Below are positions 38,953 to 47,115 of a stretch of DNA of 47,368 nucleotides, piece by piece. The notes under the pieces are model-generated. The model saw nothing but the letters and a program-made list of their open reading frames with translations. It ran no database searches and was not told the origin of the DNA. Made by a program: the position numbers and the translations under genes. Within the stretch, counting starts at the first letter, position 1. Every line of letters begins with the position of its first letter. Origin of the DNA: Thermoleophilia bacterium (GTDB lineage: Bacteria > Actinomycetota > Thermoleophilia > Gaiellales > Gaiellaceae); contig JACVRR010000003.1 of the NCBI GenBank assembly GCA_014534345.1, forward strand, positions 1-47,368, given 5' to 3'.

Positions 38953-40763
38953 AACGTGGCGCGAAGGTCGACGATCGCCCGGCGGACGGTGGCGTACCGG
39001 GCGACTCGAAGCTCGCGGGCGGCGGCGGTCAGCTGGGCTCGCGCCGCCTTCCGCTGCCGGCGCGTCGAGAGCCGCTTCGCCTGTGCGAGGAAGCGGGCGA
39101 TCCGGGCGTACCTCGGCTGACCGATCTTTCCGGCCCGCAGCAGCTGATCGAGGTAGGAGCGGGCCACGGCGAAGCTGGGGTCGTGAACGACCCTCGACTG
39201 GAGCTGCGCGTTCAACACGGCGACCCGCGGCTCGGCGGCGGCCGCGATCTCGGCCCGCGAGAGGTCGGGGGTCGGCGTGTACCTGAACGTGTCGAGCCCG
39301 CGAGCGATCTCGGTGCCGTACGTCCGCCCGTTGAAGAAGTACGTCGACCAGAAGCCGCCCATGTTGAGCGCGGACTCGTTGGGGACGTCGATCGGGCCGC
39401 GGTCGAAGTACGCGATCTCCTTGGGATGCGCGGAATCGCTGAAGTCCACCAGCACGTGGCCGCCCTGGTACCAGGCCTGGCTGAGGATGTCGCGCCCGGG
39501 CACCGGCACGATGTTTCCGTTGTGGGCGACGCAGTTCTCGGTGGCGCTCTGCGCGACCGGGAGCTTCCAGTAGCTCCTGAACTGCAGCTTCCGGTCGACG
39601 ATGTCGAAGATCGCGTCGGCCGCCCAGCCGAGCTGGTCGGTGGCGCGACAGCGCGCGTTCACCCCGCCGCCCCACTCGTCGGTGAAGATCACCTTCGTCC
39701 CGTCGTTCGAGAACGTCGCCGAGTGCCAGTACGAGAAGTTCGGGTCGGCCACGGCGTCCACGCGGACCGGGTTCGCCGGGTCGCTGATGTCGAGCAGGAC
39801 GCCGTTCCCCTGGCACGCCGCCGCCGCGAGACCGACCTGCGGGAACGCCGTGACGTCGTGGCACGCGTTCGTGTTCGGGAGCGGCGAGTACGCGGTGCCT
39901 GACGGGTGGAGCTCGCCGGGCAGCGTGTTCTGCAGGCCGTTGAACGCGCCCGTCGCTCGATCGGCGAAGATGGGCGGCCGGCTCACGATCGCCGCTCGCT
40001 CGGGGTTGGCGAGCGGGACCCGGATCACCTCGATCCTCCACCGCGCCGGGTCGTCCGTGGTCACGGGGCTCGCCGTCAAGGCGGCGTCCTCGCAGCCGGG
40101 CAGCTCGAGGCCGGAACGGACACCGGTCGTCCCGGAGTTGTAGACGTAGAGGTTGGCGGGGTCGTTCCGGTCGGGGACGAGCGTGTGCGTGTGCGAGCCG
40201 CGGCACGTCTGGACGCCCGGGAGCTGGACGGGGTGGTCCGGGTCGGAGATGTCGAAGATCCGGACGCCGCGGAACCGCTCCGCGTTGACGGCGCCCGGCG
40301 CGCCCTGCGTCCCGCAGTCGACGCGCCCGCGCGTCTCCTCGACCGACATGAACAGGAGGTCGCCGTAGACGGACACGTCGCCCTGCCCGCCCGGGCAGAC
40401 GAACGACGACCGGAGCACCGGGTCGTCGCGGTCGGAGAGGTCGTACAGCTGGAAGCCGTTGAAGCTTCCAACGAAGGCGAGATCGCCCTTGATCGCGAGG
40501 TCGGTGTTGAGGAACCCGAAGTCGCCCGGCGCCGCGTCGAACGGGGCCACGCGGGGGTCGTTGTCGAGCAGTTCAACGCCCTTCGCCGCCGCGGACGACG
40601 GGAAGTAGCCCGGCGCGAGGCTCGTCCGCTCGTCGCTCCCCGGTAGCTGCGCCGACGCGGCGGAGGGCAGAGCGACGAGCACGGCCGCGAACGCGGCCAC
40701 GACTGCCGTGAACGGTCTGGCACGCTTGCTCGATGCGGCGGCCTCGCAGACCGCTCCCGCCAT
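38949..40763 (-). CDS. Secreted LVIVD-repeat protein
   Basis: 604 aa with a clear signal peptide (RARPFTAVVAAFAAVLVALPSAASA, cleaved near residue 40). The mature part is a beta-propeller with LVIVD-type repeats: GFQLYDLSDRDDPVLRSSF, GVRIFDISDPDHPVQLPGV, GVLLDISDPANPVRVDAV and HVLVDFSDSAHPKEIAYFD. The C-terminal 90 residues are Arg/Lys-rich helices that may bind the cell wall. Similar proteins occur next to DUF305 genes, as here (divergent, 86 bp). The ATG has GGGAGG upstream. Ligand unknown. Confidence 0.9.
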   Translation of the reverse strand: MAGAVCEAAASSKRARPFTAVVAAFAAVLVALPSAASAQLPGSDERTSLAPGYFPSSAAAKGVELLDNDPRVAPFDAAPGDFGFLNTDLAIKGDLAFVGSFNGFQLYDLSDRDDPVLRSSFVCPGGQGDVSVYGDLLFMSVEETRGRVDCGTQGAPGAVNAERFRGVRIFDISDPDHPVQLPGVQTCRGSHTHTLVPDRNDPANLYVYNSGTTGVRSGLELPGCEDAALTASPVTTDDPARWRIEVIRVPLANPERAAIVSRPPIFADRATGAFNGLQNTLPGELHPSGTAYSPLPNTNACHDVTAFPQVGLAAAACQGNGVLLDISDPANPVRVDAVADPNFSYWHSATFSNDGTKVIFTDEWGGGVNARCRATDQLGWAADAIFDIVDRKLQFRSYWKLPVAQSATENCVAHNGNIVPVPGRDILSQAWYQGGHVLVDFSDSAHPKEIAYFDRGPIDVPNESALNMGGFWSTYFFNGRTYGTEIARGLDTFRYTPTPDLSRAEIAAAAEPRVAVLNAQLQSRVVHDPSFAVARSYLDQLLRAGKIGQPRYARIARFLAQAKRLSTRRQRKAARAQLTAAARELRVARYATVRRAIVDLRATL

Positions 40764-40849
40764 GTCGCCTCCCTCGGCGCCGTCGCGAACACCGCTCGGC
40801 GACCGACGCCGCACGGGCGATCGAGCGGACGGTGAGTCGACAGTAGACG

Positions 40850-41536
40850 ATGAGCGGCGAGGCTGCCAAGCGTTTTCTCGCCTCCGGCTGCCGGCTCGCG
40901 CTCGTCGTCGTCGGCGCGCTTGCGCTCGCGGGCTGCAGCCCGGGCGGTAAGGATGAGGAGACGGACGAGCCGGCGGCAGGCGGGACGGTCGTCGAGGGCG
41001 GAGCACCCGGCGAGGAGCCCCGCGAGCTGACGCCCGAGGAGGTCGAGGAGCTCGAGCTGCCGTCGCACACGGATGCGGACGTCCGGTTCATGCAGGCGAT
41101 GATCCTCCACCACGAGCAGGCGCTCGCGATGACGGCGCTCGTTCCCGACCGAACGGCGCGCGAGGACCTTCCGCTGCTCGCGCGGCGGCTGGAGATCTCC
41201 CAGCGGGACGAGATCGCGCGGATGAGGGGCTGGCTCGAGGAACGTGGGGAGGACGCGACCCACCACGGCGATCACGACCATGCGTCCGACGTGCCGGGCA
41301 TGCTGACCGCCGCCGAGCTCGCCGCACTCGAAGCGGCGTCCGGCCGCCGGTTCGACGCGCTGTTCCTACGCTCGATGATCCGCCATCACCAGGGGGCGCT
41401 CGTGATGGTCGAGCAGCTCCAGGCGGAGGGCGGCGGCCAGGAGCCCGAGATCTCCGCCTTCACCTCGCATGTCGTCGCCGACCAGAGCATCGAGATCTCG
41501 CGCATGGCAGAGCTCCTCGCCGAGTTCGACGGCTAG
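40850..41536 (+). CDS. DUF305 lipoprotein
   Basis: 228 aa. The signal segment ends in the lipobox ALAGC, followed by an acidic, Pro/Glu-rich linker. The two DUF305 halves (PF03713) contain DVRFMQAMILHHEQALAMTALV and FLRSMIRHHQGALVMVEQLQ. The paired HHEQAL/HHQGAL motifs are characteristic and can bind metal. A His-rich bridge, HHGDHDHASD, lies between them. Members sit outside the membrane, often with copper- or metal-related genes. Divergence from the LVIVD gene suggests a shared extracytoplasmic role. Confidence 0.92.
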   Translation: MSGEAAKRFLASGCRLALVVVGALALAGCSPGGKDEETDEPAAGGTVVEGGAPGEEPRELTPEEVEELELPSHTDADVRFMQAMILHHEQALAMTALVPDRTAREDLPLLARRLEISQRDEIARMRGWLEERGEDATHHGDHDHASDVPGMLTAAELAALEAASGRRFDALFLRSMIRHHQGALVMVEQLQAEGGGQEPEISAFTSHVVADQSIEISRMAELLAEFDG

Positions 41537-41550
41537 GGCACGAGCCGTCT

Positions 41551-41583
41551 GCCGGGCCAGGTTGGGCCGGATAGCGGCCCGGC
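41551..41583 (+). terminator. Hairpin after the DUF305 gene
   Basis: GCCGGGCC (41551-41558) pairs with GGCCCGGC (41576-41583) 15 bp past the DUF305 stop, with a 17-nt loop. No U-tract. Confidence 0.45.
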
Positions 41584-41989
41584 GGCATCAGCGGCCGTCG
41601 CCGGCTCGGGCCGTGTCCCGGCGGCGCTCGAGCGGGTCGAGGATCGGTGGAGGCCGAGCTCGACCGCCTGGCCTCGTCGCCGACTCTCCGCCACGTGGCC
41701 GGCGACGAACTCGCGATGCAGGGGCACTCGTCGGCCAGCGCGCCGGTCGCGCTCTTCGGCCGCTGGAACGGGTGGCTGCCGCGGACGCGGGCGCAGCGCT
41801 GCGCGTCGAGCCCTCGGGCGCGCCGCGCGAGGCCGCGGCGGCGCTCGCTCCGCAGGCGGCGTAGCGGCGTTCGCTCCGTGCGCGGTGGGTCGGTTACTCC
41901 GGTGCGGGGCCGACCCGCCGCGCCGTTTCCTCTACGGTCGGCTTCACGCGGCGTCGCCGGCGGGGCGTCGCGAACCGACAGGAGGCAAG
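41584..41989. other. Intergenic stretch of about 400 bp, possible gene debris
   Basis: No intact gene. A plus-strand frame at about 41648-41790 reads VEAELDRLASSPTLRHV, then GDELAMQGHSS and LFGRWNGWLP. A second frame ends at 41864 with APREAAAALAPQAA. Both look protein-like but match nothing I can name. A good ribosome site (AGGAGGCAAG) closes the stretch and belongs to the next gene. Confidence 0.3.
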
Positions 41990-42742
41990 ATGAACGCGAC
42001 CGATGACGCGGGCGGCCACGGCGCTCCTTCGCCGACCGAGCGAGAGCTCCGCTTCCGGATGACGTATTCGCGCCTCCTCGGAAGCCTGTTCCTGGCCGGG
42101 TTCCTCTCCTACGGCGTCGGCTCCGGGATCGTCGACTCCATCGTGGGCGACGCGGACGCCGTCACGACGATCCCCGACCGCGAGACCCTCCTCGCCTTCG
42201 GCGCCCTCCTGATGCTGCTGAACACCGGCGTCGACATCGGCAAGGGCGTTCTGTTCTTTCCCGTCCTCGAGGGCTACAGCAAGCGGATCGCGCTCGTGTA
42301 CCTATCGGCGCTGATCGCCCAGGTCGTGCTGATGGACATCGGCGTGCTCCTGGTCTTGACGCTCGTGCCGCTGGCCCAGCTCGCCGTCGAGGCGGGCGGT
42401 GCGACGCCGGATTGGATCGCCGGGCTCGGCTCGCTGCTGCCGGATGCGAACACGATCGCCTACAACATGGGCCAGGCGGTCCTCAGCTTCGGCGGCGTCT
42501 TCCTGTGCTGGTTGCTGCTGCGGACGGGCCTGATCCCGCGCTGGCTCGCGGCGCTGGGTCTCGCAGGCTACGTCCTGCACGGCGTGGGCTCCGTCGCGGA
42601 GCTCTACGGGATCGGGATCGGCCTCTTCCTCTTGATCCCGGGCGGGATCTTCGAGGTCGTGCTCGCCTTCTGGCTGCTGATCAAGGGCTTCGATCGCGAG
42701 GCCTATGCGAGGGGCTTTCGCCTCGAGGAGCGCTTGGTCTAG
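41990..42742 (+). CDS. DUF4386-like integral membrane protein
   Basis: 250 aa. The N-terminal 25 residues are polar, then six or seven membrane helices follow, including YSRLLGSLFLAGFLSYGVG, ALLMLLNTGVDIGKGVLFFPVLE, and a late ELYGIGIGLFLLIPGGIFEV. The spacing and the last block, PGGIFEVVLAFWLLIKGF, match the DUF4386 family of uncharacterised bacterial membrane proteins. The ATG at 41990 has AGGAGGCAAG upstream. It is convergent with a hydrolase, whose stop overlaps the end by 4 bp. Confidence 0.8.
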   Translation: MNATDDAGGHGAPSPTERELRFRMTYSRLLGSLFLAGFLSYGVGSGIVDSIVGDADAVTTIPDRETLLAFGALLMLLNTGVDIGKGVLFFPVLEGYSKRIALVYLSALIAQVVLMDIGVLLVLTLVPLAQLAVEAGGATPDWIAGLGSLLPDANTIAYNMGQAVLSFGGVFLCWLLLRTGLIPRWLAALGLAGYVLHGVGSVAELYGIGIGLFLLIPGGIFEVVLAFWLLIKGFDREAYARGFRLEERLV

Positions 42743-43635
42743 CGCGCGGTTGGGGAAGTCGATCGTCTCCCGGTCGCTTCGTCGAGGAAGGGGCGGAGGG
42801 CGTCCGCGAGCAGGTCGGGAGCCTCCTCGGCCATGTGGTGGCCGCAGGCGAGGCGGACGCCCCGCACGTCGACGGCCCAGTCGCGCCAGATCTCCAGGGG
42901 ATCCCCGTAGAGGTCCTCGGTATCGTCGTGGATCGCCCAGCCGACCAGCGTCGGACAGGTCACGCGGCGCCCCGCGGCCCGGTCGGCGTCGTCGTGCGCG
43001 CGGTCGATCCCGAGGCCGGCGCGGTAGTCCTCGCACATCGCGTGAACGGTCCGCGGGTCGTGGATCGCGCGCCGAAAGTCCTCGTACGCCTCCGAGCCCA
43101 TGACGTCGGCTGTGGTCGCGTACCAGGCGTCGGGATCGGCGCTGATGACCCGCTCGGCCGGATTGGCGGTCTGGCCGAGGAAGAACCAGTGCCACCAGGC
43201 GGCGGCGAAGCGCGCGTCGCAGCGCCGCAGCGCCTCCCCGATTGGAACCGTGCCGAGGAACACGAGCGCGCGGACGCGCTCCGGCTGGTCGAGTGCAAGC
43301 CGGAACGCGACGTACGAGCCGCGGTCGTGGCCGACCACCGCGAAGCGCTCGTGCCCCAGCGCACGCATGAGCGCGGCGCAGTCCCGGGCCATCGCCCGCT
43401 TCGAATACGGCTCGTGGTCCGGCGTCGTCGGCGGCTTCGACGACTCGCCGTAGCCGCGCAGGTCCGGGCAGACGACGGTGTACACGTCGGCGAGCTGTGG
43501 CGCGACGCGATGCCAGGTGGCGTGCGTACGCGGGTGGCCCTGGAGCAGCAGGAGGGGAGCGCCGGAGCCGCCGTGACGGACGCGAAGGACCGCCTCGCCG
43601 ACGTCGATGCGCTCGAGCTCGAACCCCGGGAACAC
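42739..43635 (-). CDS. Alpha/beta-hydrolase, haloacetate/fluoroacetate dehalogenase-like
   Basis: 298 aa from a GTG at 43635. Family blocks include LLQGHPRTHATWHRVAPQLA, CPDLRGYGESSKP, the nucleophile Asp in VVGHDRGSYVAFRLAL, and WWHWFFLGQTANPAERVI. The catalytic His is in CGHHMAEEAPDLL. The GHDRG elbow has Asp in place of Ser, as in dehalogenases, and the HWFF segment is characteristic of fluoroacetate dehalogenases. Actual substrate is untested; many relatives are epoxide hydrolases or promiscuous. Confidence 0.85.
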   Translation of the reverse strand: MFPGFELERIDVGEAVLRVRHGGSGAPLLLLQGHPRTHATWHRVAPQLADVYTVVCPDLRGYGESSKPPTTPDHEPYSKRAMARDCAALMRALGHERFAVVGHDRGSYVAFRLALDQPERVRALVFLGTVPIGEALRRCDARFAAAWWHWFFLGQTANPAERVISADPDAWYATTADVMGSEAYEDFRRAIHDPRTVHAMCEDYRAGLGIDRAHDDADRAAGRRVTCPTLVGWAIHDDTEDLYGDPLEIWRDWAVDVRGVRLACGHHMAEEAPDLLADALRPFLDEATGRRSTSPTAR

Positions 43636-43709
43636 CGGCCGTTCGTTCCCTCCGCAGGCCTCGCCACACGCTGTCCTGCGACGGCGTCGCCGAGCGCGTC
43701 GGCGGTGGT

Positions 43710-43907
43710 TCGATCGACCGCCTCCTCGCGAAGTACGCGCGCTCGGCGATGAAGGTCGCGAGCGGCGGCGCCGACCGCCTCCGCGTCTGTCCGGCGCCGT
43801 CGTGCCGAATGCTCTACCGCCCGAGCCGGCGCGATCAGCACTGGTGCTCGCGCCAATGCGGCACGCGCGCGCGGGTGGCACGGCACTACGCGGCAAGCCG
43901 GCGCTGA
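43710..43907 (+). pseudogene. C-terminal remnant of a CGNR zinc-finger protein
   Basis: The plus strand reads SIDRLLAKYARSAM and ADRLRVCPAPSCRMLY, then RRDQHWCSRQCGTRARVARHY. This is the C-terminal CGNR zinc finger of ABATE-type putative transcription factors (C-P-x3-C ... W-C-S-x2-C-G). The N-terminal 120 residues are missing and no start is visible except an internal ATG at 43749, which would make a 52-aa finger. It lies just upstream of the dehalogenase start. Confidence 0.6.
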
Positions 43908-43941
43908 CCGCGGCCCTCACCGGCGGGTGCTCCCCGCGCGC

Positions 43942-45169
43942 TCACGCGCGAGTGGACAGGAGCCGCTCGGCGTCGCGCAGGTCGGGCGCCCACTCGAGGC
44001 GACTCGCGCCCGCGAAGCGGAGGTAGGCGCGCAGGGCTCCGTCCATCGCGTCGGCGAAGCCGTCGGCGCGCGCCGGCTCGAAGCCGTCCTCCCACCAGAG
44101 GCCGAGCACCTCGACCCGGTCGGCGGCCCGGTCGAGGCGCGGCTCTATCCGGCCCACGAAGCGGTCGCGGAAGAGGATCGGCAGGGAGTACCAGCCGAAA
44201 CGCCGCTTCGCCGGCGGGAAGAAGAGCTCCCACACGTACTCGAAGCCGAACAGGGACGCGAGCAGCGGGCGGTCCCAGACGAGCGGATCGAACGGCGGGA
44301 GAAAGGCGACGGACGGCGGCGGCTCGGGCGGCGTGGACAGCAGCTCGACGTCCTGCCGGAGCACGAAGCGGTTGCCGCGCACTCCTTCGACCTCGACGGG
44401 GACGAGCTCGCCGTCCGCGACGAGCTGCTGGCGCAACGCCGTCCGCCCGGGCCCAGCGACCGTCGGGCTTCGCGGGGCCGATTCCCGCGAAGATGTCACC
44501 GCCGCCGCCGACGCCGAGCAGTCCGTGCGCGCGGTAGCGCGAGTGCAGCTTGTGCCGGAGTTGAGCGGTGAACGGGACGTCGTGCTCCAGTACGTCGCCG
44601 GGGAGCAATCGCTCGAGCAGGTCGTAGTAGCGGCGGTTGCCCTCGCGCCGCGCGAGCCCGAGCACGCCCGTCAGCGTCAGCGCCTCGAGCGCCGCGCGGA
44701 CCGTGTTCGTCGGCATCCCGAACCAGTCCGTCGTCGCGCCGCGCTCGCGTTCGAAGTCGAGCGCCGAGAGCGGGCCTTCCGCGCGGATGCGGTCGAGCAC
44801 GCGCTCGGCGACGTCGCCGTGCTCGGCCAGCACCTGCGGCGTCCGCAGCGTCCAGGGCGCCCGGAACCACGGAAACTCGCTCGTCGGGACGAACGAGAGC
44901 CCCTTGTTGTAGGCCTCGAAGATCTCGCGCCGCTCGTAGAGCGTCTCGCACCAGGCGGGGTCGTAGTCGGCGACGCGCGCGTGGAGCACGAGGTCGTGGC
45001 TCCGGCCGGCGACCGCGATCGGGTCGTACTGGAGCGAGCCGAGCCGGCGGACGACCTCCATGACGGCGTCCGCGCCACCGGCGAGCGAGCGCGCGGGCGC
45101 GAGGCAGTGGCGCGCCACGAGAAAGCGGCGCGCGGCCTCGGCCGTGACCTTCACGGCACCATGGCTCAC
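43942..45169 (-). pseudogene. YcaQ-like winged-helix DNA glycosylase family gene with a frameshift
   Basis: Read together, two minus frames make a full-length (about 400 aa) HTH_42 protein similar to interstrand-crosslink glycosylase YcaQ. The N-terminal part has VVRRLGSLQYDPIAVAGRSHDLVL and ERREIFEAYNKGLSFVP; it ends in DIFAGIGPAKPDGRW. The C-terminal part has VEVEGVRGNRFVLRQDV, FDPLVWDRPLL and LFGFEYVWELFFPPAKRRFGW. The frame breaks in the CCCGGGCCCA run near 44446-44455. Everything else is intact, so one base gained or lost there explains it. It is coupled to the upstream kinase by a 4-bp overlap (45166-45169). Confidence 0.8.
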
Positions 45170-45624
45170 GGGTCGGCAAGCTGGAGGATCGTCGTGACGA
45201 CCTCGTCGAGCGGCGCCGTCGTCCGCACCTCGTGCGTCGCGACTCGGCGTAGGAGCGGCTCGGCGACGGCGACGTCGTCGAGGAAGCGACGGAACTCCTC
45301 GGGCGCCTTGCCGTACGGGTTGTCAGATCTCGTCGCGAGCCTCTCCACGAGGACCTCGAGCGGTGCGCTCAGCAGGACGATCTGGTCGAACCGATCGTGG
45401 AACTGGGCCTGGTTCTCCTCGCACCCGGCGACGAACAGGACGTCCGCGTCCTCCTCCGCGAGGAGGGCGGCGATCGCTTCCTCTCGCCAGCGCTGTGTGC
45501 CGTCCGGCTGCCGGACGCACCAGCCGTCGTCGGTGTCGACGGCTTTGTACCCGCGCGCCGCGAGCTCGCGCACGACGCTCGACTTCCCCGTGCCGGACAT
45601 CCCGGTGAGCAGCACTCGCTTCAC
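45166..45624 (-). CDS. P-loop AAA-family kinase-like protein
   Basis: 152 aa. The Walker A motif GMSGTGKSS is near the N-terminus (residues 8-16) with a typical VDTDDGW next. LFVAGCEENQAQFHDRFDQIVLLSAP resembles the gluconate kinase/adenylate kinase-type core. A basic lid segment, VERLATRSDNPYGK, follows. The substrate is unknown; the family is a generic AAA_18/33-type kinase. The GTG at 45624 is set by TAGGCT 6 nt upstream. Its ATGA overlap with the glycosylase suggests co-expression. Confidence 0.82.
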   Translation of the reverse strand: MKRVLLTGMSGTGKSSVVRELAARGYKAVDTDDGWCVRQPDGTQRWREEAIAALLAEEDADVLFVAGCEENQAQFHDRFDQIVLLSAPLEVLVERLATRSDNPYGKAPEEFRRFLDDVAVAEPLLRRVATHEVRTTAPLDEVVTTILQLADP

Positions 45625-45630
45625 GAGGTG

Positions 45631-45636
45631 AGCCTA
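45631..45636 (-). promoter_or_regulatory. -10 element (TAGGCT), leaderless type
   Basis: TAGGCT on the minus strand ends 6 nt before the GTG of the kinase-like gene at 45624. Confidence 0.5.
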
Positions 45637-45710
45637 GTGGCGACCGCATCGGACGAGGCGTCGCTTCCACGTGAACGTCAGGATCAGGATCCCGGCCCTC
45701 TAGACGTTCG

Positions 45711-45890
45711 ATGCTGTTCGTCTTTGCCTACGTCGACATCTTCAGCCTCTACCGAGGTTCGAACGTGGTTTCCGCGGCCATGACTGCTCCTTCCCGTTGG
45801 TTCATCGGTCGCGGGCGCGCGTCCGCGTCTACGTCTCCCGTCTCCACTCCGGGCAGCCGGGAGCACGAACTGCCGGCGCCGCTGGGCTAA
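45711..45890 (+). pseudogene. Remnant of a small membrane protein
   Basis: The plus strand ATG at 45711 begins MLFVFAYVDIFSLYRG. This resembles the first helix of a small actinobacterial membrane protein (LFVFAYVDIFGFYR-type). After about 18 residues the similarity ends in polar sequence and a TAA near 45888. It fills the gap before LtrA. Confidence 0.45.
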
Positions 45891-45893
45891 GGT
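45888..45893 (+). promoter_or_regulatory. -10 element (TAAGGT) of ltrA, leaderless type
   Basis: TAAGGT ends 7 nt before the ATG at 45901; no ribosome site is present. Confidence 0.5.
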
Positions 45894-45900
45894 CGCCGGC

Positions 45901-47061
45901 ATGGCCGACGCCGTGGCCGAGCTCGAGCCCGACGAGCACCGGGTCACGCCGCTCGAGCTCTTCTTCGACCTGGTCTTCGTCTTCGCGATCACCCAGGTCA
46001 CGGCCCTGCTCGCCGACGACCCGACCTGGGCCGGCGTCCTCCGCGGCATGCTGGTCCTCGCCGCGCTGTGGTGGGCGTGGGCGGGGTTCGCCTGGCTGAC
46101 GAGCACGATGGACGTCGACGAGGGCGGCGTCCGGCTGGCGATGCTCGCCTCGATGGGCACGATGCTCGTCGTCGCCTTGGCCGTGCCGGGCGCCTTCGGC
46201 GACGACGCCGTGCTGTTCGGCGTGGCGTATCTGCTGGTTCGTGGGCTGCACGTCGTGCTCTACTCGATCGTCGGCCGCGACGATCCCAACCTCCTGGGCG
46301 CCGTCGTCCGGTTGGCGCCGACCGCCTTCCTGGGCGCTTCGCTGATCGTCGTGGCCGCGTTCCTCGAGGGGGACGCGCGCATCGCGCTCTGGGTCGCCGC
46401 GCTCGCGATCGACTACGTCGGACCGGCGGTCATCGGGGGCGGCCGCGGCTGGCGGATCGCGCCCGAGCACTTCGCGGAGCGGCACGGCCTGATCATGATC
46501 ATCGCGCTCGGCGAGTCGATCATCGCGATCGGCGTCGGCGCCGGCTTCGAGCTCTCGCCGGGCGTCATCGCGGCGGCGGCGCTCGGGATCGTCGTCGTCT
46601 GCGCGCTCTGGTGGCTCTACTTCGACGTGGCCGCGATCTTCGCGCGCGAGCGCCTCGTGCGGGCGCGCAGCGCCGAGCAGGCCCGGCTGGCGCGGGACGC
46701 GTACAGCTACCTGCACCTGCCCATGGTCGCCGGCATCGTCCTCTTCGCCCTCGGCCTGAAGACGACGCTCGGCCACGTCGACGAGGCGCTCGCGACGGTT
46801 CCCGCGGTCGCGCTTTGCGGCGGCGCCGCGCTGTACCTGCTCGCGCACATCGGCTTCCTCTTCCGGGCGACCCGCCGCATCTTCCGGCGGCGAACCGTCG
46901 GCGCGATCGTGCTGCTCGCCCTCGTCCCGGCGGCGACGACCGTTCCGGCACTCGCCGGGCTCGCCCTCGTGGCCGCCGTCTGCTCGCTTGTGGTGGCGTA
47001 CGAGGCGATCCGCTACCGCGAGCACAGGGTTCAGGTACGGCACCCCGAGCTCGTGGCGTGA
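45901..47061 (+). CDS. ltrA: Low-temperature-requirement A (LtrA) family membrane protein
   Basis: 386 aa. The family start is TPLELFFDLVFVFAITQVT, and the middle part has ERHGLIMIIALGESIIAIG and YSYLHLPMVAGIVLFALGLK, both diagnostic of LtrA (PF06772). About ten to eleven membrane helices span the protein. LtrA was named for a Listeria cold-growth mutant; its activity is unknown. Length and all conserved blocks are complete. The ATG is fixed by TAAGGT 7 nt upstream. Confidence 0.93.
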   Translation: MADAVAELEPDEHRVTPLELFFDLVFVFAITQVTALLADDPTWAGVLRGMLVLAALWWAWAGFAWLTSTMDVDEGGVRLAMLASMGTMLVVALAVPGAFGDDAVLFGVAYLLVRGLHVVLYSIVGRDDPNLLGAVVRLAPTAFLGASLIVVAAFLEGDARIALWVAALAIDYVGPAVIGGGRGWRIAPEHFAERHGLIMIIALGESIIAIGVGAGFELSPGVIAAAALGIVVVCALWWLYFDVAAIFARERLVRARSAEQARLARDAYSYLHLPMVAGIVLFALGLKTTLGHVDEALATVPAVALCGGAALYLLAHIGFLFRATRRIFRRRTVGAIVLLALVPAATTVPALAGLALVAAVCSLVVAYEAIRYREHRVQVRHPELVA

Positions 47062-47115
47062 CGGTGCCGACCGGGACTCTTGATCGCATACGCCGCCGCG
47101 TTCACGATCGCGCTC

